Source: JBFWIW01 sp050253535
Lineage (GTDB): Bacteria > Bacillota > Clostridia > Oscillospirales > Oscillospiraceae
DNA: 48,710 nucleotides
Assembly: GCA_050253535.1 (NCBI GenBank)
Contig: JBFWIW010000015.1
Span: 1-48,710, forward strand
Reading direction: 5' to 3'
The notes beneath the pieces were generated by a model, which saw only the letters and a program-made list of their open reading frames with translations, made no database searches and was not told where the DNA came from. Both the position numbers and the translations under genes were made by a program. Positions 8,017-16,588 of this stretch are shown here, piece after piece. Every line of letters starts with the position of its first letter. Position 1 is the stretch's first letter.

Positions 8017-9447
8017 TTACAGCCCGGCCAGAACTTTAAGAAGGAAATCCCAGACCCTGCCCGCAGAGGCAATATCCAGACGTTCCTGGGGAGTGTGCGC
8101 GCCGAAGGTGTTGGGACCCAGCGATACACAGTCGAGGTCGGGCCGCTTTCCGGCGAAAATGCCGCACTCCAGTCCCGCGTGGATAACCTCTGTTTTGGGT
8201 TCTTTTCCGTATGATTCGCGGTATATTTTCGTCATAATTTCGCGCAGTTTTGAATTATTATTATATTCCCAGGCTGGATACTCACCTGTAAAGGTGACGT
8301 TTCCGCCTGATTTTTTGCAATGTTCTGCGACAAGCCCCGCGAGTTCACCGCGCTCTTTTTTGACGGAGCTTCTTATTGCAAATACCGCATTTATAGAATT
8401 ATCATCAGAATTCAGTATCCCAAGATTTAGGGATGTCTGCACAAGGCCTTCTATATCCGGGCACATGCTTTGTACTCCGTTCGGAACGCTCCGGAGAAAT
8501 GAAACTATGCGTCCGGCGCTCTCCTTGTCAATTACGGATGAAACGGAATCTGCGCCGGGAACACAATTTACATAAATATCGGGATCTGTCGAGGAAAACT
8601 CCGTTCTTAAAGCCCTGCAGAAATCTTCCGCTGAGCGGACGAGCATTTCCGGCTCCCGTGACAGTAGCACCGCAGTCGATTCGCGCGGGATCGCATTATC
8701 CTGCCCGCCGCCGGATAAAGAGAGTATACGGATACCGGAAAATCCGCCGAGGAACCGGCCCATGAGCTTAATGGCGTTTGCGCCCCTGTTTAATATCTTC
8801 ATGCCGGAGTGGCCGCCCGCACAGCCGCCGATGGTGACAGTACAGACCGTACCATCTGCATCTTCGCGTTTCACCGGTATTTCACATCTTGCGCGAACTC
8901 CGCCGGCGCAGCCGGCGATAAAAACACCCTCATCCTCGGAGTCTAAGTTTATAAGTCTCTTGCCGGATAGCGCGGACATGTCCAGCGCTGACGCGCCAAA
9001 AAGACCGGTTTCCTCGTCATTGGTGAAGACGGCCTCTATGCGCGGGTGGGGAATATCGGCTGAGTTCAGAACGGCGAGGATATAGGCAACAGCTATACCG
9101 TCGTCAGCGCCGAGCGTCGTACCTTTGGCTCGGACAAAGCCGTTTTCGATGTATGGCACCACGCCGCATTTTTCCAAGTCCAGCGCGCAGTCCGCACTTT
9201 TTTCACAGACCATGTCGAAATGCCCCTGGAGAATTATGGTATCTAAGCGCTCTCTTCCGGCGGTGGCATCCTTAATAATGACGATGTTATCCGCACTGTC
9301 ACGCCGATGTGAAAGGCTGCGGGAGACGGCAAACGACTCTAAATAGTCAGCCAGCGCCGCTGTATTCCCCGAACCGTGCGGTATGGCGCAGATATCTTCA
9401 AAAAAACGAAATACCCGCTCCGGATATATTCCTGACAGCGTACCCAT
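8017..9447 (-). CDS. pepD: Aminoacyl-histidine dipeptidase (PepD, M20 family)
   Basis: A cytosolic zinc dipeptidase of 476 residues that releases amino acids from Xaa-His and other dipeptides. The M20 metal site is clear: QGHFD (His76, Asp78), LGADDG (Asp115), DEETG (Glu145/Glu146), LDSEDEG (Asp169) and a late His in GAHTPQERL. AAGGAGAGAG lies before ATG 9447, which fixes the start. It is the last gene of the group HADH, DUF6873, racemase, pepD. Its start lies 20 bases after the racemase stop, and its own stop faces a strong terminator. Confidence 0.9.
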   Translation of the reverse strand: MGTLSGIYPERVFRFFEDICAIPHGSGNTAALADYLESFAVSRSLSHRRDSADNIVIIKDATAGRERLDTIILQGHFDMVCEKSADCALDLEKCGVVPYIENGFVRAKGTTLGADDGIAVAYILAVLNSADIPHPRIEAVFTNDEETGLFGASALDMSALSGKRLINLDSEDEGVFIAGCAGGVRARCEIPVKREDADGTVCTVTIGGCAGGHSGMKILNRGANAIKLMGRFLGGFSGIRILSLSGGGQDNAIPRESTAVLLSREPEMLVRSAEDFCRALRTEFSSTDPDIYVNCVPGADSVSSVIDKESAGRIVSFLRSVPNGVQSMCPDIEGLVQTSLNLGILNSDDNSINAVFAIRSSVKKERGELAGLVAEHCKKSGGNVTFTGEYPAWEYNNNSKLREIMTKIYRESYGKEPKTEVIHAGLECGIFAGKRPDLDCVSLGPNTFGAHTPQERLDIASAGRVWDFLLKVLAGL

Positions 9448-9467
9448 ACAATCTCTCTCCTTTTGTT

Positions 9468-10127
9468 TCAAAGCGTATCGAAATAATTTTTTACAGCCAT
9501 TATGCCTGATTCGGGGCTTGCAGCAAATTTCACATGCAAACTCTCCGGCACGAGGGGCAGAGCCGCCGCCATGGACGCCTGCGCCAAAACGATACGGTCA
9601 AAGTGCCCGGCAGCCTCAGTGAGCTTTTCGGCAAGGTACATTCTATACTCCTCCAGCTTGCCGGAGGAGAGGAGCGCGCCGGCGCCTTCTATAACGTGGG
9701 CTTCGGCCACGGTATCCGTACCGTATTCCCCTGTCTTTCGTTCAATCAGACGGCAGGTGGGGCCAACGGTCGAGTAAACAGTCGCCAGAACCGCGCATTT
9801 CCCGCCCGCGTGCGCCGCTTTTTCAGCCATAGGCTCGTCTATGCGAAAGATGGGGACGGAGAGAAAAGCGCGGCAGTCCTCCGCCATCTCTCCCACTGTC
9901 GAGCAGGCACAGAGTATGGCGTCCGGCCTCTGCGCGGAAGCGATGTTCATAAGGTTGTAAAACCGGTAGCGTACGCCGGGTGTAATCGCTTTTTCACGGT
10001 TTACCTCTCCTATTATGCTGTCGTCAAGGAAATTCGATACCCGGACGTTGGGCAGGAGCCTTGACTCCAGCTCAGAGAGCCCCTGTATCGTCGCCGCGGT
10101 GGTATGTATAACAGCCAGCTTTTTCAT
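9468..10127 (-). CDS. Asp/Glu racemase superfamily protein
   Basis: A 219-residue protein of the aspartate/glutamate racemase superfamily. The first catalytic cysteine region is seen as CACSTVGE (Cys73 and Cys75). In the second half, where racemases carry a second Cys in a GCT-like motif, this protein has LAQASM with no cysteine. A two-base racemisation is therefore doubtful; an isomerase, lyase or decarboxylase reaction on a small acid is possible. AGGGGTGA precedes ATG 10127. The gene overlaps the DUF6873 gene by 4 bases, so the two are translationally coupled. Confidence 0.75.
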   Translation of the reverse strand: MKKLAVIHTTAATIQGLSELESRLLPNVRVSNFLDDSIIGEVNREKAITPGVRYRFYNLMNIASAQRPDAILCACSTVGEMAEDCRAFLSVPIFRIDEPMAEKAAHAGGKCAVLATVYSTVGPTCRLIERKTGEYGTDTVAEAHVIEGAGALLSSGKLEEYRMYLAEKLTEAAGHFDRIVLAQASMAAALPLVPESLHVKFAASPESGIMAVKNYFDTL

Positions 10128-10792
10128 AATTTCACCCCTTGAAATTCAATAATAGTACCGACATCTAAAAGCGGCAGCCCTATAAAATCTTTTACGCCGA
10201 GCCCCCGCGCCTCAATAAAATCCCTCATCCTTTCGCAGTCCGGATGGAGCGACAGATCGCCGCAGAAAACGATCTCGTTTCCGACCCTGCCGGAAGCTCC
10301 GCCGAGAAAACCCGATGGGAATCCGGGGAGAGAAACATGGCCGGGGGCGACAGTCAGAACCTCGATATCCCCTTGCGCGGAGAGCGCTGTTTTGATTCCG
10401 ATGTCGGAGGTTATGATGCTTTTGTCATCAACAGAGACGGCGGAACACTTCGCATAGCCCTGTCTGACATCTATTGGTGTAAGCCCGCGCTCCAGCGCAG
10501 CCTTGAGGAGGTCGGGGTCCGTGCACTTTAAATTGTGGATAAAATATTTGCCGACGCATAATGCGTTATACCGTGCGTCGCCAGGGTAGTCCGGAGTTAG
10601 GTTTTCAGCTCTCCCGAAAAAAACAGGAGACTCCGGCGATGCGCCAAGCTTGCACATATATATGTCAGGGTGCGAGGCCATAGCGGGATGTACTTTTCCT
10701 GCCGGAGATACCGGAGATGTCTCGTATCCCATTGAGACAAGGTACTCAGTGATTGCGGGATAGGCATTATCGGAGATAACGACGCTTTTCAT
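10124..10792 (-). CDS. DUF6873-type (GME-fold) protein
   Basis: A 222-residue protein that I recognise as the DUF6873 group, named for a fold related to guanidino-group modifying enzymes such as amidinotransferases and arginine deiminases. Visible conserved blocks are VRQGYAKCS (about 118-126), SDIGIKTA, FLGGASGRVG and FCGDLSLHPD. No reaction is established for this family. It overlaps both neighbours by 4 bases (ATGA-type junctions), which ties it to the hydroxyacyl-CoA dehydrogenase before it and the racemase-like gene after it. Confidence 0.65.
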   Translation of the reverse strand: MKSVVISDNAYPAITEYLVSMGYETSPVSPAGKVHPAMASHPDIYMCKLGASPESPVFFGRAENLTPDYPGDARYNALCVGKYFIHNLKCTDPDLLKAALERGLTPIDVRQGYAKCSAVSVDDKSIITSDIGIKTALSAQGDIEVLTVAPGHVSLPGFPSGFLGGASGRVGNEIVFCGDLSLHPDCERMRDFIEARGLGVKDFIGLPLLDVGTIIEFQGVKL

Positions 10793-11739
10793 TTATCTTC
10801 GCCGAAAAGGCATTCGGCTATGCGGAGAAAATCCCTGTCGCGTTTTTCTATGACTTTCTCGTCGCGGCCGTCGGAGTAGTCGTAAAAGCCCTTTTTGCTC
10901 TTGACGCCGAACTGCCCGTTTTTGAACGGCTCGGCCAGAAGCGGGCTCACCTTGCCGGTGTCCGAGAGGTCTTCAAACAGATAGCTTGCTATGTTGTAGA
11001 AAGTATCCAGGCCGCCGAGGTCGGCTATTTCGAACGGCCCGAGGCAGGCGTATCTCATGCCGAGCCCGTATTTGAACACGTTATCGATGTCCTCCTTGGT
11101 AGCAATACCATTATCGACGAGGTACATGGCCTCTCGAAGGACGGCAAACTGGAAACGGTTCAAAAGAAAGCCCTTCGCCTCTTTTTCAATTAGGACGGGT
11201 TTCCTGCCGATCATAAGACTAAGGTCGTATATGGTTCTGCCGGTGTCGTCCGACGTCTTTTCACCCTTTATTACCTCAACGAGCGGCACGATGTGCGGCG
11301 GGTTGATCCAGTGCATTCCGCAAAAGCGCTCCGGCAGGCGGACGGCATCCGCTATTCCGGTTATGGAGAGGCCTGAGGTATTCGTTGTTAGGAGCGCGTC
11401 GTCTTTGGAGAGCCCGGACGCCGCGGCCCAGAACTTGTGCTTTATGTCCATGTTCTCGGTAATCGCCTCGACTACGAGATCAGCTGTTTTGAAACACTTC
11501 ATATCTACCGTATGCGAGATATGCGAGAGAATGAAAGCCGATTCCGCAGCAGTAATGCCGCCCTCATCGACCCATCCTTTCTGATTTATAGCTATGAGGG
11601 TTTTGCTCCGGGCAAGGAAGTCATCCTTAATATCGTAAACCGTGACATTGTAACCGTATTTTGCGAAAATCTGGGCGATGGAAGACCCCATGACGCCTGC
11701 CCCCGCGATGGCGACGCTTTTGATGTCCTGTACCTTCAA
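10789..11739 (-). CDS. 3-hydroxyacyl-CoA dehydrogenase family protein
   Basis: An NAD-dependent dehydrogenase of 316 residues. The N-terminal Rossmann motif is GAGVMGSS. The catalytic region shows VVEAITEN, NTSGLSIT and HWINPPH, and the C-terminal domain begins at GFLLNR. Substrates in this family include 3-hydroxyacyl-CoAs, L-gulonate and L-carnitine, and the HWINPPHIVPLVEV stretch also resembles the L-gulonate/lambda-crystallin branch, so the substrate is open. I chose TTG 11739 because AAAGGGG lies 8 bases before it and the residues upstream look non-coding. It is the first gene of a coupled four-gene unit. Confidence 0.8.
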   Translation of the reverse strand: MKVQDIKSVAIAGAGVMGSSIAQIFAKYGYNVTVYDIKDDFLARSKTLIAINQKGWVDEGGITAAESAFILSHISHTVDMKCFKTADLVVEAITENMDIKHKFWAAASGLSKDDALLTTNTSGLSITGIADAVRLPERFCGMHWINPPHIVPLVEVIKGEKTSDDTGRTIYDLSLMIGRKPVLIEKEAKGFLLNRFQFAVLREAMYLVDNGIATKEDIDNVFKYGLGMRYACLGPFEIADLGGLDTFYNIASYLFEDLSDTGKVSPLLAEPFKNGQFGVKSKKGFYDYSDGRDEKVIEKRDRDFLRIAECLFGEDK

Positions 11740-11832
11740 TTCCGGTTCCCCTTTCACATTTTTTCCGCTGAGAGAACATATTTTACCAGTTGCAGTATAG
11801 CACAAGGCCGGGATGTTATCAATCGGAGGCGC

Positions 11833-11866
11833 ATTAAAGCTCCGGAAGTTTTTCCGGAGCTTTAAT
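11833..11866 (-). terminator. Terminator after the URO-D-family gene
   Basis: A perfect 15-bp stem (11833-11847 and 11852-11866) with a 4-base loop lies 6 bases after the stop of the gene at 11873. The T-run is weak, so some read-through into the next gene is likely. Confidence 0.65.
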
Positions 11867-11872
11867 GATATA

Positions 11873-13012
11873 TCAAAGACTGGCTTCCAGCGGAAGGCCA
11901 AGTGTCGCCTTACACATGGCGAAGAGATTTTCAGGCGGGACGTCGCCCTCCACATGGTGGACGGGGCAGACGATGTAACCGCCGCCTTTTGACATAATGG
12001 CGTTGGTTCTTTTAACAGACTCACAGACCTCTTCAGGTGTTCCGCGGGGAAGGAGCCGCTGTGTGTCTACGCCGCCGTGGAAGCATATCCTGTCTCCGAA
12101 CCGCGCCTTCATAGTCGCCGGGTCCATACCTTTTGCCGAAACCTGAAACGGGTCAAGGATATCGGTGCCTATATCGATGAGGTCATCAACGATATCGACG
12201 ACGCTGCCGCAGCAGTGTTTTATGAGCTTTACATCGGGGTTATACTTAACGGCCTCATCCCGGATGGCCTTATAAAATTTCGCGAGAACCGGCTTGCACA
12301 GGGTTTTAAACGTGTTCGGCGAGATAAGAAGTCCCTCCTGCGTGCCGAAATCGTCGTTTTCAGTACGGATAATGTCGAGGTATTCGCCGCACTCGCGAAT
12401 GGCGTTCACATACACCCTCGTGTAATACCCGGCCAGACGTTCCATCACGGCGACGGCGTATTCCGGCTCGGCGATGAGGTCCATAAACCACTGCTCCATG
12501 CCGCGCATGAGGCTTGCAAGCGTAAAAATGGACGCGCCGAACATCGCGATAACAGCCTTGTCCGTCTCCTCGTGGAGTTTTCTCGCCCTCTCACGTAAAC
12601 CCTCGTACATTGAGGGCTCGTCGGGATCGGGCCAAGGGTAATTATCCAGATCCTCAAGCTCATAATCGGCCAGCGGGGTCGATGTTGTTACATAGTTTAC
12701 AAGGCTGCCGATATATGTCTTTGTGTAATCCACGCCCCAGATATCGGTGTACACATCCTGTCCGAAGGAAAACCCAGGGTGCTTTTTGTTTGGCGAGAGG
12801 CCGAGATAAGCGAGGTCAAGGCCCATCCTGTCCACCACCTCAAGGTCGGAAACCACACGTAAATCGAGACCGCAGGCGACTTTAGGCGGCAGACCCAGGT
12901 CCAGAGCTTTGAGGACCTTATTATAGACTTCAATTGTCATGGTACAGTCAAGCGGGGGCCTGTCTGTTTCGATATGGTTCATCGCGTCGCGCACTCTTTG
13001 TCTGGAAGTCAC
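11873..13012 (-). CDS. Uroporphyrinogen decarboxylase-family protein (MtaA/CmuA-like)
   Basis: A 379-residue TIM-barrel protein of the URO-D superfamily. It is likely the methyltransferase or corrinoid-linked branch rather than haem synthesis, since no other haem gene is near. Motifs are FGASIFTLASLMRG, RTENDDFGTQEGLLISP, IKHCCGSV (Zn-type His/Cys), CFHGGVDTQ and CPVHHVEGDVPPEN. GTG 13012 follows AAAGGAGAA with good spacing. It has 150-base and 130-base gaps on either side, so it may be a single gene. No corrinoid protein or reactivase is seen nearby. Confidence 0.8.
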   Translation of the reverse strand: MTSRQRVRDAMNHIETDRPPLDCTMTIEVYNKVLKALDLGLPPKVACGLDLRVVSDLEVVDRMGLDLAYLGLSPNKKHPGFSFGQDVYTDIWGVDYTKTYIGSLVNYVTTSTPLADYELEDLDNYPWPDPDEPSMYEGLRERARKLHEETDKAVIAMFGASIFTLASLMRGMEQWFMDLIAEPEYAVAVMERLAGYYTRVYVNAIRECGEYLDIIRTENDDFGTQEGLLISPNTFKTLCKPVLAKFYKAIRDEAVKYNPDVKLIKHCCGSVVDIVDDLIDIGTDILDPFQVSAKGMDPATMKARFGDRICFHGGVDTQRLLPRGTPEEVCESVKRTNAIMSKGGGYIVCPVHHVEGDVPPENLFAMCKATLGLPLEASL

Positions 13013-13164
13013 TGAAGATTCTCCTTTCGGCTGAAAAAATCGCATGTTATTCTTTAGCGCTGTTTTTCTTTAACTATACTGCTGAAAAACAGGTTTGCCT
13101 TGTAAAAACTGGAGAACTTTTGCAATTTCTTGCACAAAAAGATTTTTATCCGCAGATCGCAGGC

Positions 13165-14001
13165 CTATTTCTTTTTTTCCGGCAGCGTACCTGCGAAATT
13201 GCATATCATCTCGTTCGTCAGGCTGAGGTCCAGATAGACGACGTCTATATCCTCTCTCTTTACCCAAATTGCCTTTTCCAGCTCGCGCGCGTCCATTTTT
13301 ATAGTGTCGCTGCCGTCAAGATCGGCGTAAAAGCCCATGAGAACCGTATCTGAAAAAGACCACGGCTGGCTTTTATAGTACCTTATGTTTTTGACTTTAA
13401 GGCCGACCTCTTCCATTACCTCGCGGGCTACGGTCTCCTCCAGCGTCTCGCCTATTTCGGTGAAGCCCGCTATGAGCGCGTAATTTTTGAATTCGCGGCC
13501 GGCGTACTGAGTGAGGACTATCCGGTCGCCGTCCGTAACGGCGACAATGACGGCGGGCGATAACTTGGGATATTCCATAAGCCCGCAGTCCTCACAGAAT
13601 ACCATCCGCTCCTCGCGGCTCCTTGATGTGGGCCTGCCGCAGCGGCCGCAGAACGCGCGGCTTTTGTACCAATTCGCCAGCTGGAACCCCGTTATTCCGG
13701 CAAATGCCAGCGCCTTCGGGCGCGCGGTGCGGAAAAAGCCAATAATTTGCATAGAAAAACCGGGTATGTCTATGTCCCGCTCGGTTTCGGCGAGAAAAAA
13801 CTTTGTGCTCTTAATTGAAAAGAGGTATGTAAAGCGCATATCCCTGTCCGGCCATTCGGAGAATTTTGGAAAGCGCAGAATACCGGCGTTTTCGGAGACC
13901 AAAACCTTCTTTCCCGAATAGTAGAGTATGACACTCTCGTTGTCCGGCTCAAACTCGTGCCATGAATTGTCGAATATAAGCGGCTCGATATCCTGAATCA
14001 T
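13165..14001 (-). CDS. nudC: NAD+ diphosphatase NudC-like Nudix hydrolase
   Basis: A 278-residue protein built as NudC: an N-terminal domain, a zinc ribbon (CGRCG and CEDCG), a Nudix box GFTEIGETLEETVAREVMEE, and the diagnostic SQPW motif after it. NudC hydrolyses NADH to NMNH and AMP and removes NAD caps from RNA. ATG 14001 has AAAGGA 12 bases upstream. That Shine-Dalgarno sits in the 16-base sequence AAAGGAATGGTCATAA, which recurs in inverted orientation at 14200-14215. An earlier GTG (14022) is possible. Confidence 0.85.
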   Translation of the reverse strand: MIQDIEPLIFDNSWHEFEPDNESVILYYSGKKVLVSENAGILRFPKFSEWPDRDMRFTYLFSIKSTKFFLAETERDIDIPGFSMQIIGFFRTARPKALAFAGITGFQLANWYKSRAFCGRCGRPTSRSREERMVFCEDCGLMEYPKLSPAVIVAVTDGDRIVLTQYAGREFKNYALIAGFTEIGETLEETVAREVMEEVGLKVKNIRYYKSQPWSFSDTVLMGFYADLDGSDTIKMDARELEKAIWVKREDIDVVYLDLSLTNEMICNFAGTLPEKKK

Positions 14002-14081
14002 ATTTATGACCATTCCTTTCACTTGGGGCTTGTCAGAAAATCAGTCGTACGCATCCGGCGGCCCAATTTTCCGCCGCACCG

Positions 14082-14167
14082 CGCCGATTTATCAAATTAT
14101 TCCTGAAATAAATTGACTTGCAGGGCGAAAAATATGCCGCGCCGGCCACACACGCCGATTTATCAAA
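14082..14167. repeat. 15-base exact direct repeat pair
   Basis: CGCCGATTTATCAAA occurs at 14082-14096 and again at 14153-14167 in the spacer between panE and nudC. Each copy is followed shortly by TCCTG. The spacer has no ORF. It may be a short duplication or a pair of binding sites. Confidence 0.6.
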
Positions 14168-14182
14168 CAAGTCCTGGCCGGG

Positions 14183-14222
14183 TGCACAAAATGACTATAA
14201 AAGGAATGGTCATAATTGTGCA
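14183..14222. repeat. Palindromic repeat element, copy A
   Basis: A 40-base interrupted palindrome: TGCACAA (14183-14189) pairs with TTGTGCA (14216-14222) and the inner ATGAC with GTCAT. A close relative lies at 44230-44267 in the branched-chain operon. It overlaps the last codons of the PanE-like gene and supplies its stop codon (14210-14212). The arm AAAGGAATGGTCATAA (14200-14215) is repeated inverted at 14004-14019, in the nudC leader. Confidence 0.6.
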
Positions 14223-15163
14223 ATTATGTTCGTTTTAGGACTCATCGACATTAACCTCCGATATACCGAATCTGTGACCGGCGTCGGCACACTGTAATGT
14301 CTCCCCAGGTCTATGACCGCCTGACCGAAGGTCTCGCGCTCATCCTGTTTTTCGGGGTCTGAGAAATCCAATTGGAACGAGGTTTTTCCTCCGTAGGGGA
14401 AATTCCTCGCCTTCTCAAACGCCGCCTCCTTTGAATCCTCCGGAAGCTTAATGCCTTCTGCCCGGCTTATTTCAAATATTTCGTCTATTATACCATGGAT
14501 AAGACCTGACGCCCGGTCGCTTTCGAAAACCTGCCCGTAGGTCAGATCATCCGCGGTGAGTACCAGACTGAAAGGCGCCACGAACATAAATTTGCTCCAG
14601 ACTTCCTCAAGGTTCCGTTCGCTCCAACGGCAGGTAATGCCGGCCCCCGTCAGGAGCCGTACGGTTTCATCTCCGGGGATCTCCGGCTTCTTGGGGTCGG
14701 GTCCGAGGATGATGTTGCAGCCGCCGCCCGACTGTTCGACGGTGCCGGGGGCGGTTCTGTGCGTTACGATATATACGCAGGCCGGAAATATGGTGCCCTT
14801 ATCCGTAACGGAGCGAATCTTTGAATACGCGTCTATGCCGTTTTGAAGCGGAACGAGTATCGTGTTTTCGGTTATGGCGGGCAGGAGGCTCGCCACAGCG
14901 CTCTTCAGCGCGTATTGTTTTACACAGATAAGGCAGATGTCGAGCTGCGGTAGCTTGCCGGGATTGTCCGTAGCGAGGGTCGGAACACAGACATATTCCC
15001 CTTCGTCCTTCGTTTTAAGCGTGAGACCGTTTTCTCTTATCGCGGCAAGGTGTTCCCCCCTCGCGATAAAATATATGTTCGCATCCCCGCTTTTTATAAG
15101 CCGCGTGAGCTTTCCGCCGAAATAACCGCCTATTCCGCCCATGCCGAAAATGCCGATGTTCAT
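14210..15163 (-). CDS. Ketopantoate reductase-like protein (PanE/ApbA family)
   Basis: A 317-residue NADPH-dependent reductase of the PanE/ApbA family, which converts 2-dehydropantoate to pantoate or reduces related 2-oxoacids. The dinucleotide motif is FGMGGIGGYFGG. LICVKQY and VPLQNGID carry the conserved Lys and Asn, and KFMFVAPFS leads into the C-terminal helical domain. There is no panB, panC or panD nearby, so the substrate may be another oxoacid. It lies 16 bases after the cupin gene. Its final codons lie inside a palindromic repeat. Confidence 0.8.
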   Translation of the reverse strand: MNIGIFGMGGIGGYFGGKLTRLIKSGDANIYFIARGEHLAAIRENGLTLKTKDEGEYVCVPTLATDNPGKLPQLDICLICVKQYALKSAVASLLPAITENTILVPLQNGIDAYSKIRSVTDKGTIFPACVYIVTHRTAPGTVEQSGGGCNIILGPDPKKPEIPGDETVRLLTGAGITCRWSERNLEEVWSKFMFVAPFSLVLTADDLTYGQVFESDRASGLIHGIIDEIFEISRAEGIKLPEDSKEAAFEKARNFPYGGKTSFQLDFSDPEKQDERETFGQAVIDLGRHYSVPTPVTDSVYRRLMSMSPKTNIIAQL

Positions 15164-15179
15164 ACCCGTTTACTCCCTC

Positions 15180-15530
15180 TCACATATGCTCGCCGCCGGT
15201 TGTGTACTTGTCGCTTTCCGCAAACGGAGCCGCGACGACAACAAGCCGCACCGGTATATTACCGGAGTTCTCCAGCCTGTGCGGCTCTCCCGGCTCTATG
15301 TGTATAAACTGTCCCTCTTCGGCGGTGAGCACTTCACCGCCGACTTCGATTTCGACACGGCCTTCAAGGACATAAAAATCCTCCTCCATGACACGGTGCA
15401 CATGCGGTGCCACGACCTCTCCCGCGAGGAGCCGAACTATGCCGAAATTCGCCCTCGGCCCCATCATCAGATACTTGGGGCCGTGATCTCCGTGGCGGTA
15501 TCCGAAATCTTTCTCGTTCAGAGTAAACAT
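15180..15530 (-). CDS. Single-domain cupin protein
   Basis: A 116-residue cupin. Motif 1 is seen as PHVHRVMEEDFYVLEG (His, His, Glu) and motif 2 as HIEPGEPHRLEN (His), a usual metal-binding set. Small cupins of this type bind sugars or act as isomerases or sensors; none can be assigned. It starts 3 bases after the Zn-dehydrogenase stop, so the two are tightly co-translated, which favours a role on the same substrate. Confidence 0.8.
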   Translation of the reverse strand: MFTLNEKDFGYRHGDHGPKYLMMGPRANFGIVRLLAGEVVAPHVHRVMEEDFYVLEGRVEIEVGGEVLTAEEGQFIHIEPGEPHRLENSGNIPVRLVVVAAPFAESDKYTTGGEHM

Positions 15531-15533
15531 ACT

Positions 15534-16559
15534 TTATTTTACCTGGCAGTCCACCAGGAGCTTCGCGGTATTGATTTTCGGGTCGGCTATCATGGCAAAG
15601 ACCTTGTCGGACTCCTTTATCGGCACGATGTGGGAGACGACCTTTTCAAGGTCGGCATTTATTACCTTCGCATACTCGACGGCCTGACCGAACTCATACA
15701 TTGTGTAGACCCTCGTGCCGACGACCTTCTGCTCTTTAAAGTTTATATCCTGCAGGTTCATAGCGTGCGGCATCTTGTGGACGCCGGTCATGCAGATCGT
15801 ACCGCCTATTCTGCAGAGTTTGGTCGCGTCAAGAGCGGAAGCTTCTGCTCCGCTGCACTCGTAGACGATGTCAACACCGTCGCCGTTTGTCGTTTCGTTT
15901 ACATAGTCTACAATACTTTTTTCACGGATGTTAACCGTCTCAAAACCAAATTCGCGGCAGAGCGCGAGGCGAGCCTCGTCCATGTCGGATACAATAATGC
16001 GCGAGGCGCCGCAGTGCTTCAGCAATATGCCGGTGAGCGTCCCGATAGGACCCGCGCCGCAAATAACGGCTGAGTCAAGCGCCTTGAAGCCGGACTGGTG
16101 GAGCTCGCGGACAATGACGGCGAACGGCTCCAGCACCGCCGCGGTTTTATCGGACACTTCGTCCGGGACTTTAAACAGGACGTCCTCGTCAACCCAGAGG
16201 TATTCCGCCATGGCGCCGGCCTCGTCAATACCGAGGAGTCCCAGCGTTTTGCAGACGTGCTTGTCGCCGCGCCTGCAGGCTGCACACTTCCCGCAGGAGA
16301 GGAGCGGATACGCCGTGACACGGTCACCGACCGCAAAGCCGCGCTTCGAATCCTTAATCTCCTCAATGATGCCGACAAATTCATGGCCGAGGATGAGAGG
16401 GGCTTTCGCTCTGGGGTGTTTACCGGAGAAAATGCCTATATCCGAACCGCAGATACCGCAGTAGGTTATTTTCACCTTGGCCGCGCCCGCCTTGGGCTCA
16501 GGCATTGGAACATCTTGAACTTCGACTTTTTCAGGACCGGTGTAAACTAATGCTTTCAT
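15534..16559 (-). CDS. Zinc-dependent alcohol/polyol dehydrogenase (MDR family)
   Basis: A 341-residue medium-chain dehydrogenase. The catalytic zinc ligands are Cys37, His59 and Glu60 (YCGICGSD, GHEF). The structural zinc site is Cys89, Cys92, Cys95 and Cys103. The Rossmann motif is GAGPIG, followed by an acidic VSDMDE typical of NAD preference. The sequence sits with threonine, sorbitol and other sugar-alcohol dehydrogenases. AAGGAGAT precedes ATG 16559. It follows the L-rhamnose isomerase and a serine hydrolase on the same strand, consistent with a sugar or polyol pathway. Confidence 0.87.
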   Translation of the reverse strand: MKALVYTGPEKVEVQDVPMPEPKAGAAKVKITYCGICGSDIGIFSGKHPRAKAPLILGHEFVGIIEEIKDSKRGFAVGDRVTAYPLLSCGKCAACRRGDKHVCKTLGLLGIDEAGAMAEYLWVDEDVLFKVPDEVSDKTAAVLEPFAVIVRELHQSGFKALDSAVICGAGPIGTLTGILLKHCGASRIIVSDMDEARLALCREFGFETVNIREKSIVDYVNETTNGDGVDIVYECSGAEASALDATKLCRIGGTICMTGVHKMPHAMNLQDINFKEQKVVGTRVYTMYEFGQAVEYAKVINADLEKVVSHIVPIKESDKVFAMIADPKINTAKLLVDCQVK

Positions 16560-16588
16560 GGGATTATCTCCTTAATATATTAAAAATG

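Noticed and set aside
11873..13012. Haem-pathway HemE
   Set aside because: The sequence resembles the MtaA/CmuA branch and no haem gene is nearby.
15141..16073. 310-codon plus-strand frame opposite the cupin and dehydrogenase
   Set aside because: Both minus-strand genes have complete metal motifs and ribosome sites; the plus frame has neither.
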